Notes: generated from the sequence alone by a model not told the origin. DNA of 7,494 bases from Limnochordia bacterium (GCA_007116995.1 SKHL01000266.1:1-7494); one strand, 5' to 3'. Shown: positions 1-7,240, counted from the stretch's first letter. A program made the numbers and translations.

Positions 1-764
1 ATCATACCTGGCAGGGTAAAGGTGGGAAGATCCCGCTCATTAACTAAATCTTGAATAGCCGTCCACTCATTGGCTGTGGTCTTACCGTAAAATAAACGAA
101 CTTGCCCATCCCAGCCGAACTCCCGATTTGGATACATTTGACGCACAAGACGAAGAATATCTTGACCATCGGCATAGTATACACCCATATTATAGGATTC
201 TACCCGGTCAACCACAGGATCTTCTTCTCCATTAGCCACCGCAGTAACGCCAACACCTCGCCGGTCATACTGCTCAAGTACTACTTTCGCTCCGTCAATA
301 TCCTCGCTTTTACCATATAAGACGATCAGTTGCCGCTCTGCATCGGTATAGCTTCGTACCAAAGGCGATACGATCCCTATTAAAGCCTGCGCATCGGCAA
401 CAGATACATTATTTAAGAATACAAAGGAGAACTCTTCTATGGAAAATTCTTGAATCAATCGTTCACTGGTGGCCACCACCAAGGTATTCTCCACTACCCG
501 ATAGCTAAATCCCGTGGTCTTAGCTACTAACTCTAAGGCCTCAATCACAGTTAAATCCCTTAAGTAAAAGCTTACGGTTCCTTGTACAGACGGATCGACT
601 AACACATTGTACCCGCCCACATCACCTAGAATTTGAAATACATCCACTAGTGGCGCATCCTTAAACTCCATGTTCAGCACACGCTGATTCGCGAAACTTA
701 CACTAGCTATACCTAATACTAATGCGATAACCAACAAGCTAACAACCATTTGTCTCTTCATCAT
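1..764 (-). CDS. pilQ: Type IV pilus secretin PilQ, N-terminal part (cut by left window edge)
   Basis: This is the first 254 codons of a secretin-family protein; the 3' end lies outside the window. Residues 1-25 form a signal peptide (MMKRQ, then a hydrophobic run, likely cut after SFA before NQ). Residues 30-98 look like an STN/N0 domain, with the typical pattern FKDAPLVDVFQILG, NVLVDPSVQG and a TVIEALELVAKTTG helix. Residues 110-168 and about 188-247 look like two secretin_N (KH-like N1) modules, separated by a linker at about 169-187. No AMIN peptidoglycan-binding domain precedes N0, unlike proteobacterial PilQ. The ATG at 764 lies 5 nt after the pilO stop and 8 nt from a GGGGGG SD; a second ATG at 761 is the alternative start. 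By family knowledge it forms the outer-membrane pore for the pilus. The pore-forming C-terminal domain is not visible, so a secretin-like protein lacking it cannot be excluded. Confidence 0.88.
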   Translation of the reverse strand, partial: MMKRQMVVSLLVIALVLGIASVSFANQRVLNMEFKDAPLVDVFQILGDVGGYNVLVDPSVQGTVSFYLRDLTVIEALELVAKTTGFSYRVVENTLVVATSERLIQEFSIEEFSFVFLNNVSVADAQALIGIVSPLVRSYTDAERQLIVLYGKSEDIDGAKVVLEQYDRRGVGVTAVANGEEDPVVDRVESYNMGVYYADGQDILRLVRQMYPNREFGWDGQVRLFYGKTTANEWTAIQDLVNERDLPTFTLPGM

Positions 765-769
765 TTCAA

Positions 770-1615
770 TTACCCCCCTATTCCTATTCGTACTCGTACT
801 CCTCGCACATCTACTACCATACCATACTGATCAATATCAGTGATTCTACCTATACCAACAACATCGCCTACTCGTTTCCACTGCTCTTGACCTTGCTGAG
901 AGACTAAGGCTCTCCCCCCTTCTACTACTTGCACAATTCCTAACAAACGAATTCGATTGTAATAGAAATCATTCAGAAAGTCGGAAGGCGCTCCGAATCG
1001 ATTAACCACCGTAATAGGACTGATATTTAAACCGGCCGGAATCTCCCACGCCGTTTCCATTTCCCATTCTGGTACTGCTACATAGAAGTCCATGTCTAAC
1101 TTAAGTACAATGTCCGGATCCACCACGCTTTCTACCACCACATGGCGAAGATTTAACGTGGCAAACTTCTGCTTTAACTGATCAATAAATTGGTACAAGG
1201 ACGGATACTCCCCGGTGGCCTCTACCTGAACGGTAATCCAGTGGTGATCTTGATCATTGCGTACGGGGATATACTCTACCCGAGCCAAATCCACCAACAA
1301 CAAACTGGCTACCCGCTGCATCTCTTGCAGTAACAATGGAAGTTGCTTCGCTCGGGGCATGTTCCGCTCCGCCCAGGCAATCCCATCCTCAAGCTCCTGT
1401 TTCTGAAGGGTTAATGGTCCCCTTCGCTCAATCACCCGTTGCAAACTGGCATGTAACAAATATTCCTGATCCAATTGACTCTGAAGGGCACTAGCTTGAT
1501 TCCGGCTCGGAACATAAAAGGCCAGTAGTGTAGCGAAGGCTAATAGATAAACAATTACCACCAATATTACCTTAACTGTGATCTTTTCTTTTATGGCATT
1601 TAGATTAATCTCCAT
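770..1615 (-). CDS. pilO: Type IV pilus inner-membrane protein PilO with a C-terminal PilP-like domain
   Basis: This 281-residue protein begins with a short cytoplasmic segment and a single membrane helix at about 13-34. A heptad-like coiled coil follows (about 40-82), then the PilO periplasmic ferredoxin-like domain (about 88-185, including ATGEYPSLYQFIDQL). That is where an ordinary PilO of about 200 residues would end. Here a linker (186-218) leads to residues 220-278, beginning RIRLLGIVQ and continuing with RALVSQQGQEQWKRVGD, GIGRITDID and MVVDVRGVRVRIG. This resembles the beta-rich PilP/GspC homology-region domain that contacts the secretin. There is no separate pilP and no lipobox, so PilP's role is probably fused here. 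The start is ATG 1615, 8 nt from GGGAGG; the GTG at 1624 overlaps that SD. PilO pairs with PilN in the periplasm. The PilO call is firm; the PilP assignment rests on pattern and context. Confidence 0.85.
   Translation of the reverse strand: MEINLNAIKEKITVKVILVVIVYLLAFATLLAFYVPSRNQASALQSQLDQEYLLHASLQRVIERRGPLTLQKQELEDGIAWAERNMPRAKQLPLLLQEMQRVASLLLVDLARVEYIPVRNDQDHHWITVQVEATGEYPSLYQFIDQLKQKFATLNLRHVVVESVVDPDIVLKLDMDFYVAVPEWEMETAWEIPAGLNISPITVVNRFGAPSDFLNDFYYNRIRLLGIVQVVEGGRALVSQQGQEQWKRVGDVVGIGRITDIDQYGMVVDVRGVRVRIGIGG
773..778 (-). promoter_or_regulatory. Ribosome binding site of pilQ, embedded in the end of pilO
   Basis: GGGGGG lies 8 nt before the pilQ ATG at 764. It is made of the last two Gly codons of pilO, directly before its TAA stop. 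This supports the first of the two adjacent ATG codons as the start and suggests translational coupling of pilO and pilQ. Confidence 0.7.
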
Positions 1616-1620
1616 CCCAC

Positions 1621-2148
1621 TCACCTCCCTGGATCATTAACCACAAAGGTGGTTAATCCACTATTGGGATCTTGTACTAAGCGACGAACTGAAGTGTCTA
1701 TCTTTCCTTCTTCTAGCTCAAACAAAAACTCGGTAATCGCTGGTAACTGGAATGTATACCCCGCTACTTGGGTTTGACCATCATTAAACTCTAAACGCTC
1801 TAACCATAACCGGGGCGAGGAACTTAAATGAATATGAGTTAGCGTATCCACCTGGAACCCACTATCTGCAATCGAAAACACCTTTTGGTAGCGCTCTTGT
1901 TTTTGCTGCAAGGAATTTACTTCGTTTTGTAACAGATCCACTTGTTCCCGCTGGCGCTGCAAACCCATGCGATACACCACTGCATCCTGTAGCTCCCGAT
2001 CAAGCGTAGCCACATTATGTCCTTCCATCCAAGCTAGACCTGTCACACTAACTAACAACACAATCCCAATCAAAACAGCCAAAAATTCCAGGCGCACCCC
2101 TTTGGGTCGAGCTTTTCTCTCCTCTAATGGTAGTAAATTAATCCTCAT
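1621..2148 (-). CDS. pilN: Type IV pilus inner-membrane assembly protein PilN
   Basis: This 175-residue bitopic protein is the PilM- and PilO-binding part of the alignment complex. The N-terminus MRINLLPLEERK carries the INLLP motif (residues 3-7), the short cytoplasmic peptide that in this family docks into the cleft of PilM. One membrane helix spans about 21-40, followed by a coiled coil at about 46-92 (VDLLQNEVNSLQQKQERYQ). A periplasmic ferredoxin-like domain covers about 97-171, with the typical LWLERLEFNDGQTQVAGYT strand pattern. The ATG at 2148 lies in the last codons of pilM, giving an 11-nt overlap, and sits 7 nt from AAGGGGG. The TGA stop lies just before pilO, whose SD it nearly contains. 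Length and domain order are normal for PilN. GspL is the type II secretion counterpart but is a fused PilM-PilN-like protein; here the two are separate genes. Confidence 0.92.
   Translation of the reverse strand: MRINLLPLEERKARPKGVRLEFLAVLIGIVLLVSVTGLAWMEGHNVATLDRELQDAVVYRMGLQRQREQVDLLQNEVNSLQQKQERYQKVFSIADSGFQVDTLTHIHLSSSPRLWLERLEFNDGQTQVAGYTFQLPAITEFLFELEEGKIDTSVRRLVQDPNSGLTTFVVNDPGR
1624..1629 (-). promoter_or_regulatory. Ribosome binding site that decides the pilO start
   Basis: GGGAGG lies inside the last codons of pilN (Gly-Arg, then TGA). The upstream in-frame GTG at 1624 uses the last G of this SD and so cannot be its start. The ATG at 1615 has an ideal 8-nt spacing, making it the better start; pilN and pilO then do not overlap. 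Confidence 0.75.
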
Positions 2149-3175
2149 CCTGTAACCCCCTTAAGGCTAGGCCTACAGCAGATGCAAATGTCCAAGGATC
2201 TTCAGGAACCATGGACTGATCCGTAAAGGTTATCTCCGCAAAGGGATCCAATCTCTCAGTGGGAATTTCTGATTCTGTGGAAATAATCTCCAATAATCCC
2301 TGTATACTGACGGTCCCCCCACTAATAAACACCGTATCAATAACCTCATTGACCGATGAGCCCCGCTCCTTCGCCCGAATAAAGTCTAGGGTCTGCATAA
2401 TCCCGTCGACAAGCTGCTGCACTGTTGTGCGTATTAAGCCCTTTGGCCCTGTCCCATCCTGCAAGAGCGAATCTAGGGTTTTTTCTTTCTTATACTCCTC
2501 GGCCTTCAGCTTACCTATCTCAAAGGCTTCCATGACTCCTTCAGTGATCTGATCCCCTCCAATGGGTAAAATCCGATAGGCACTAAACACCCCATTGGAT
2601 TCGGAATAGATACTAGTCTGGTTCGCCCCAATATCCACTAAACAAGGCTTTTCCACATCCTTTAGCACTCGCAGAAGGGCAAAAGCATGAATATCGATCA
2701 CACTCGGAGCCAGGCCAGCCTGGGTCAAGGCAGATATATATGGATTAATTAAACTTCGCTGGCACCCGGTCACTAGCACTTCCACTTCCTCTTCAGTGCG
2801 GGCAAACTCTTCATAGCTATAGGCCACTTCATCCAAGGCGTTAAAGGATAAACGCAGAATATCTTTTAGCTCAAACTCCAAAACCTGAGCTAAATCTTTA
2901 GCGCCCATGGTGGGGAACTTAGTCTGCTTCACCACAATATCCTGGCTGGTAATCCCAACCACCACATAATCCGAGGAAATTCCCAACTCTTGCTTCAGGC
3001 TACGTAAGGTGGTCGCTAGAACATCCTCAGACAGCACCTTCCCCCGGCGCACAGCACTATCTGGGGTTACGACTTCACCAAGCTTTACCACCTGAAGCCC
3101 TCGACCTTTACGGCGAATTTCCACCATCTTAATTCTTGCATTTCCAATATCTACACCTACACAACTCTTTACCAT
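2138..3175 (-). CDS. pilM: Type IV pilus actin-like ATP-binding protein PilM
   Basis: This 345-residue cytoplasmic protein has the FtsA/actin-like fold of PilM, which forms a ring under the pilus machine and binds the N-terminal peptide of PilN. The nucleotide-binding signatures are visible: phosphate-1 GVDIGNARIKMVE (7-19), phosphate-2 LVDIGANQTSI (179-189) and adenosine motif FISGGTVSIQGL (283-294). The 1C-type region at about 85-125 (FPTMGAKDL, then an acidic AYSYEEF) is typical of PilM. Length is normal. The longest open frame begins at 3184 with MVGMVK, but that ATG is part of the SD; the ATG at 3175 has 8-nt spacing and gives MVKSCVGVDIG, so I use it. It starts 18 nt after the pilC stop and its last 11 nt overlap pilN. 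It has no membrane segment. Confidence 0.92.
   Translation of the reverse strand: MVKSCVGVDIGNARIKMVEIRRKGRGLQVVKLGEVVTPDSAVRRGKVLSEDVLATTLRSLKQELGISSDYVVVGITSQDIVVKQTKFPTMGAKDLAQVLEFELKDILRLSFNALDEVAYSYEEFARTEEEVEVLVTGCQRSLINPYISALTQAGLAPSVIDIHAFALLRVLKDVEKPCLVDIGANQTSIYSESNGVFSAYRILPIGGDQITEGVMEAFEIGKLKAEEYKKEKTLDSLLQDGTGPKGLIRTTVQQLVDGIMQTLDFIRAKERGSSVNEVIDTVFISGGTVSIQGLLEIISTESEIPTERLDPFAEITFTDQSMVPEDPWTFASAVGLALRGLQDED
2156..2162 (-). promoter_or_regulatory. Ribosome binding site of pilN inside pilM
   Basis: AAGGGGG lies 7 nt before the pilN ATG at 2148 and is read as Leu-Arg-Gly codons near the end of pilM. Together with the 11-nt gene overlap this points to translational coupling of PilM and PilN, which bind each other. 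Confidence 0.7.
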
Positions 3176-3183
3176 ACCGACCA

Positions 3184-3188
3184 TCCTT
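3184..3188 (-). promoter_or_regulatory. Ribosome binding site that decides the pilM start
   Basis: AAGGA lies in the short pilC-pilM gap, 8 nt before the ATG at 3175. The alternative ATG at 3184 begins with the last A of this motif and has no SD of its own. Confidence 0.7.
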
Positions 3189-3193
3189 TTTGG

Positions 3194-4396
3194 TTACAAC
3201 TGTGTCACCATCTGCATCATTGGTAGATAGACAGAGATCAAGATAAACAACACAACCACAGCTAAAATCAACATCACAATAGGCTCTAAAATCTTCGTAA
3301 AACTGGCTACTGCATAATTGACCTCCCGATCATAAAAATCGGATAACTGCACTAAGGTCTTTTCTAAATTACCTGTTTCTTCCCCGACGGAGACCATCTG
3401 CACTAACATGGTAGGAAACAGTTTTTTTGCTCGCATGGGAGTACTTAAGTTCTGTCCTCGCTGCACTTCTAAGCGAGCTGTTTGCAGTGCGTCATTGACA
3501 ATTACATTATTAATCAATCTCTCAATAATTTCTAACGACTGCACCATGGATAGTCCACTTCGTAGCAACAAGGCCATAGTTCGACAAAACCGGGAAAAAA
3601 CGACCATCTTATTTAGATTACCTAGGACGGGAACATTGAGGGTAAAACTATGCCACTGTTTCTTCCCTCCGATAGTATTCACATAGGTTTTAACGGAGAA
3701 CACCACTACACCGATAGCGAACAGTACGATATACCAATGAGTTGCCATCCAATCCCGACCAGCTAAAATGATCTGGGTTAACCTTGGTGGCTCTACCCCG
3801 AAGCCAGAAAAATTCCGGATCAGCATCGGTAGCACGAAGAACAGTAAGATTAATACCATTAAACCGGCCACAGCTGTAATTATTCCAGGATACATCAGAG
3901 CCTCCGAGATCTTCTTGCGTAATTCATCTTCCCGTTCGTAATAAATAGCTAATCGCTCTAGCACCTCAGGTAGTGCACCAGCCACTTCTCCGGCCTCCAC
4001 TAGGTGGATAAATACATGGGGGAACAAATCCTTATGCTTGTCTAAACTCTTCGTAAACGAAGATCCACTAGCCACATCTAGCCGAATTTGACCTAGTGCC
4101 TTTTGGAGTCGTTTATCTGCCGATTGCTCTTCTAGCAACTCTAAACTTTGCACTAGCGATAAACCAGTCTGCAGCTCTATAGAGAACTGCCGGCACAACA
4201 CCGCTAAATGCTTGGCCTTGACCGGAGCTCTTGATTGAAACAAGGTAATTTCCTGATTGATGGATTCACGAATAGAGGTCACTAAGAACCCCTGTTCTCG
4301 TAACTTCGCCACGGCAATGTCCCTGTTCTCTACTTCTAATACACCCTGCATGGGTTGACCATGCCTAGATTTCGCTTTATAGACAAATTTTTTCAT
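3194..4396 (-). CDS. pilC: Type IV pilus inner-membrane platform protein PilC (GspF family)
   Basis: This 400-residue polytopic protein is the platform on which PilB and PilT act to add or remove pilins. The N-terminal cytoplasmic part (1-60) starts KKFVYKAKSRHGQPMQGVLE, the classic PilC/GspF beginning. Two T2SSF repeats follow (about 65-190 and 265-392). Each has a matching signature: GEVAGALPEVLERLAIYYERE (from 136) and GEETGNLEKTLVQLSDFYDRE (from 338). Membrane helices are seen at about 171-191, 220-238 and 371-392. Length is normal. The ATG at 4396 is preceded by AGGTGAGGA, which overlaps the pilT stop codon and sits 4-8 nt upstream, so the start is clear. The gap to pilT is 11 nt. GspF of a type II secretion system is the alternative, but the adjacent pilT and pilM make PilC the better name. 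Confidence 0.94.
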   Translation of the reverse strand: MKKFVYKAKSRHGQPMQGVLEVENRDIAVAKLREQGFLVTSIRESINQEITLFQSRAPVKAKHLAVLCRQFSIELQTGLSLVQSLELLEEQSADKRLQKALGQIRLDVASGSSFTKSLDKHKDLFPHVFIHLVEAGEVAGALPEVLERLAIYYEREDELRKKISEALMYPGIITAVAGLMVLILLFFVLPMLIRNFSGFGVEPPRLTQIILAGRDWMATHWYIVLFAIGVVVFSVKTYVNTIGGKKQWHSFTLNVPVLGNLNKMVVFSRFCRTMALLLRSGLSMVQSLEIIERLINNVIVNDALQTARLEVQRGQNLSTPMRAKKLFPTMLVQMVSVGEETGNLEKTLVQLSDFYDREVNYAVASFTKILEPIVMLILAVVVLFILISVYLPMMQMVTQL

Positions 4397-4407
4397 AACA
4401 TCCTCAC

Positions 4408-5448
4408 CTAATAATGTTTCCGATTTTCTACATCGGTGGGTTCAATTAAATCCTGCTGTACTAACTGATCTAAAGAAGACTCCATCAGCTGCATCCCATG
4501 ACGAGTACTTGTTTCAATCACTGAGTTAATCTGATGCGTCTTTCCATCCCGAATCATGTTACGGATGGCCGGAGTTCCTAGCATCACTTCGACAGCGGGT
4601 ACCATTCCGCGACCATCTCGGCGGCGAACTAATTGTTGGGATACGACAGCCTCTAACACCGAGGCTAACTGAATCCGGATTTGCTGCTGGCTATGGGAGG
4701 GAAATCCATCGATTACCCGATCAATGGTCTTTGCCGCACCCCGGGTATGTAAAGTGCTCAGTACTAAGTGTCCGGTCTCGGCAGCGGAAATGGCCGTGGC
4801 CATGGTTTCTGAATCCCGCATCTCTCCTACAAGGATAATATCAGGATCCGCCCGTAAAGCAGCTCGCAACCCATTAGCAAAGGAATTAGTATCTGCACCC
4901 ACCTCCCGTTGATTAATTATGCAACGCCTGTGACTATGTAAGTACTCAATCGGATCCTCAAGGGTGATAATCACTCCTTTCCGTTCTCGATTGATTAAAT
5001 CAACCATAGAGGCTAGAGTGGTGGATTTGCCACTTCCCGTAGGACCGGTTACTAATACTAATCCATCGCGTTTACGACCAATATCCTCTAGCACATCCGG
5101 TAGACCTAACTGCTGCAAGGCTTTTATATCTGGATTGATGGTTCGCATGGCCAAGGAGATAGATCCCCGCTGACGATACATGTTACAGCGGAACCGACCC
5201 AAATTCGATTGTCCATAAGGAAAGTCTACTTCTCCTTTTTCTACTAAGGTCTCCCAATGAGCGGGAGCAATGATTTTACGAATGACCGCCTCGATATGCT
5301 CCGGCCTTAGGGAATCATATTGCGAGATTGGAACCATATCGCCATAAAGACGGAGAAAGGGTGGTACCCCAGCCGTTAAATGTAAATCGGATGCACCCTG
5401 ATTCACCGCTATCTCCATCAACTCGTGTATATCTGTTAAAACACCCAC
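4408..5448 (-). CDS. pilT: Type IV pilus retraction ATPase PilT
   Basis: This 346-residue hexameric cytoplasmic ATPase drives pilus retraction and twitching. The N-terminal PAS-like domain has the typical ASDLHLTAGVPPFLRLYG (19-36). The ATPase core shows Walker A GPTGSGKST (135-143), Asp box ITLEDPIEYLH (161-171), Walker B region DPDIILVGEMRD (201-212) and His box TGHLVLSTLHT (225-235). The C-terminal AIRNMIRDGKTHQI (294-307) matches the AIRNLIRE motif that marks retraction ATPases, so this is PilT rather than a second PilB. The start is GTG, sharing one base with the pilB TAG stop (TAGTG), with GGAGG 10 nt upstream; an in-frame TGA 16 nt upstream of the GTG excludes any much longer form. The length is normal. 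Coupling to pilB suggests the two antagonistic motors are made together. It lacks the zinc-binding cysteines seen in the upstream PilB. Confidence 0.95.
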   Translation of the reverse strand: MGVLTDIHELMEIAVNQGASDLHLTAGVPPFLRLYGDMVPISQYDSLRPEHIEAVIRKIIAPAHWETLVEKGEVDFPYGQSNLGRFRCNMYRQRGSISLAMRTINPDIKALQQLGLPDVLEDIGRKRDGLVLVTGPTGSGKSTTLASMVDLINRERKGVIITLEDPIEYLHSHRRCIINQREVGADTNSFANGLRAALRADPDIILVGEMRDSETMATAISAAETGHLVLSTLHTRGAAKTIDRVIDGFPSHSQQQIRIQLASVLEAVVSQQLVRRRDGRGMVPAVEVMLGTPAIRNMIRDGKTHQINSVIETSTRHGMQLMESSLDQLVQQDLIEPTDVENRKHY

Positions 5449-7145
5449 TAGAGCTCGTCCTCCTCATCTACACTGTACACAGTACGAATTATCTCATCCG
5501 AGGTGGTTATACCTGCTGTAAGCTTAGCAATTGCATTTTTCTGCAGTGTAATCAATCCAGAACGGAGCGCTATTTTTAGTAACTCACCTTCGGACACATG
5601 GTTATCGATGGCATTACGTAACTCCTTATTTAATGTTAATACTTCTTCAATGGCCACTCGTCCTTTATACCCTGTATCTCCGCAGAGAGGGCACCCTTTT
5701 CCCTTATAGATAGTTTCGGGCACCGGGAGGCCAAGATTCTTAATAAAGCGAATGGTCAAGGGATCGGTTAGTGGCACTTCCTCCTTGCAGTTCGTGCAGA
5801 TCTTCCGCACGAGTCGCTGAGCAATAATACCAATTACCGTGGAGCTAATTAAGTATGACTCCACCTTCATATCTAATAATCGGTTAATCGAGGCTACAGC
5901 ACTATTCGTGTGCAAGGTGCTTAATACTAAGTGACCTGTCAAAGCCGAGCGAACCGCTATTTCTGCTGTATCTCTATCACGAATTTCTCCTACCATAATA
6001 ATGTCAGGATCCTGGCGTAAAACAGTACGTAGTCCTGTGGCAAAGGTTAGATCCACCTTGGTGTTTACCTGCACCTGGGAAATGCCAGGTAGTCGATACT
6101 CCACAGGATCCTCTACGGTGATAATATTCTGCTCCGGTTTATTTATTTCCGATAGAAATCCATATAAGGTGGTGGTCTTACCACTGCCCGTAGGACCGGT
6201 GACTAAAATTAAACCTTGACTCTGCCGAAGCATGCGGTAGATCATCTCAGTGGATTCGGAGGCAAACCCGAAATTCTCAATCGCAATCACACCCTGGGTT
6301 TTATTAAGAACCCGAGCCACTATCTTTTCCCCATACACTGTAGGCAAGGTTGAGACACGCATGTCCACCTCTACTCCATCAAGAACCATTTGAATCCGTC
6401 CGTCCTGGGGACGACGGCGTTCCGTAATATCTAAACTAGACATAATCTTAATCCGAGAAACCACATCAGAGCGCAATCTATTTGGAACCACCATCACGTC
6501 TTGCAAAATACCATCGACCCGATAGCGTACTCGTAAATCCTCTTCCCTAGGCTCTAAGTGGATATCACTAGCCTTATCCTTAATGGCCTGTTGCAAGATC
6601 ATATCAGCTAACTTAACTCCAGGAGCGTCTCCTAAGAACTGCTGTGTTTTATGTAGATCGTCATCTTCGTGTTCTTCGTCCTGAAACTGATCAAACACCT
6701 TACGAGCTGATGAGACAATATCTCTCGTCCGTTGAAAGGCCTCTTCTATCTGCATACTAGTAGCGATTAGTGGTCGGACCGTTAATCCCACAACCTTCTG
6801 GATCTCATCTATTGCTACAATATTTAAGGGATCGGTCATGGCTACAATTAACTTATCATCTTGTACTTCGATAGGAATGAGTTCATGACGCTGCAACAGT
6901 TCCTCAGGAACCAAATTCACCACCTGATTAGAAATATATCGATGAGCAAAGTCTGCTCTTGGAATGCGTAGATGGTCACTTAATGCATCCGCAATCTGCT
7001 CTGGAGTGAGAAACCCAAGTTTTAATAGGGCTACCCCTAACTTCTCGCCAGATAACTGTTGCATCGCTAACGCTTCGTTTAGCTGTTCTTGTGTTATTAG
7101 TCCCTTTTCATATAACATTTCACCTAAGCGTTTCCGGCGAGGCAT
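5448..7145 (-). CDS. pilB: Type IV pilus extension ATPase PilB with N-terminal MshEN-type c-di-GMP-binding region
   Basis: This 565-residue GspE/PilB ATPase powers pilus extension at PilC and is the first gene of the operon. Residues 6-29 and 35-58 form two 24-residue motifs separated by 5 residues. They begin RLGEML and KLGVAL, with conserved Gly at positions 15 and 44, matching the MshEN c-di-GMP-binding pattern. A T2SSE_N-like region follows (about 59-137), then an acidic linker (about 155-165) and the N2 domain (about 172-270, ASDIHLEP). The core has Walker A GPTGSGKTT (317-325), Asp box ITVEDPVEY (342-350), Walker B DPDIIMVGEIRD (379-390) and His box TGHLVLSTLHT (403-413). A zinc-binding tetracysteine is present: CTNC (450, 453) and CPLC (485, 488). 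ATG 7145 has AAGGG at 8-nt spacing; the GTG at 7154 lies inside that SD. The C-terminal TAG overlaps the pilT start. Confidence 0.95.
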   Translation of the reverse strand: MPRRKRLGEMLYEKGLITQEQLNEALAMQQLSGEKLGVALLKLGFLTPEQIADALSDHLRIPRADFAHRYISNQVVNLVPEELLQRHELIPIEVQDDKLIVAMTDPLNIVAIDEIQKVVGLTVRPLIATSMQIEEAFQRTRDIVSSARKVFDQFQDEEHEDDDLHKTQQFLGDAPGVKLADMILQQAIKDKASDIHLEPREEDLRVRYRVDGILQDVMVVPNRLRSDVVSRIKIMSSLDITERRRPQDGRIQMVLDGVEVDMRVSTLPTVYGEKIVARVLNKTQGVIAIENFGFASESTEMIYRMLRQSQGLILVTGPTGSGKTTTLYGFLSEINKPEQNIITVEDPVEYRLPGISQVQVNTKVDLTFATGLRTVLRQDPDIIMVGEIRDRDTAEIAVRSALTGHLVLSTLHTNSAVASINRLLDMKVESYLISSTVIGIIAQRLVRKICTNCKEEVPLTDPLTIRFIKNLGLPVPETIYKGKGCPLCGDTGYKGRVAIEEVLTLNKELRNAIDNHVSEGELLKIALRSGLITLQKNAIAKLTAGITTSDEIIRTVYSVDEEDEL

Positions 7146-7153
7146 AAAATTCA

Positions 7154-7158
7154 CCCTT
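7154..7158 (-). promoter_or_regulatory. Ribosome binding site that decides the pilB start
   Basis: AAGGG, in the context AGAAGGGTG, lies 8 nt before the ATG at 7145 (MPRRKRLGEML). The GTG at 7154, which would add three residues, starts on the last G of this SD and is therefore unlikely. Confidence 0.7.
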
Positions 7159-7205
7159 CTCTTAATCTATTGTTATACTCATATTGATAATATCTACCAT
7201 TCTCT

Positions 7206-7233
7206 GTGATAGACAGTACTTCCTCTTTTTCAA
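7206..7233 (-). promoter_or_regulatory. Possible proximal promoter for pilB
   Basis: On the minus strand, TTGAAA (7233-7228) matches 5 of 6 bases of the -35 consensus. After a 16-nt spacer, TATCAC (7211-7206) matches 4 of 6 of the -10. It would give a leader of about 55 nt. This is only a consensus match, with nothing independent to support it. Confidence 0.25.
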
Positions 7234-7240
7234 GAAAATT

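Noticed and set aside
102..5709. Plus-strand open frames of 60-100 codons opposite the pil genes, for example at 102-320, 1967-2155, 2259-2552, 3408-3686 and 5503-5709.
   Set aside because: They lie fully antisense to well-supported genes, lack convincing SD sequences, and have compositions (rich in Ser, Pro, Arg) typical of shadow frames.
3194..7145. A type II secretion system (gspE, gspF) instead of type IV pili.
   Set aside because: A PilT with the AIRNxIRxGK motif and a separate PilM and PilN with the INLLP peptide are hallmarks of type IV pili; no GspC, GspL or pseudopilin gene is present.
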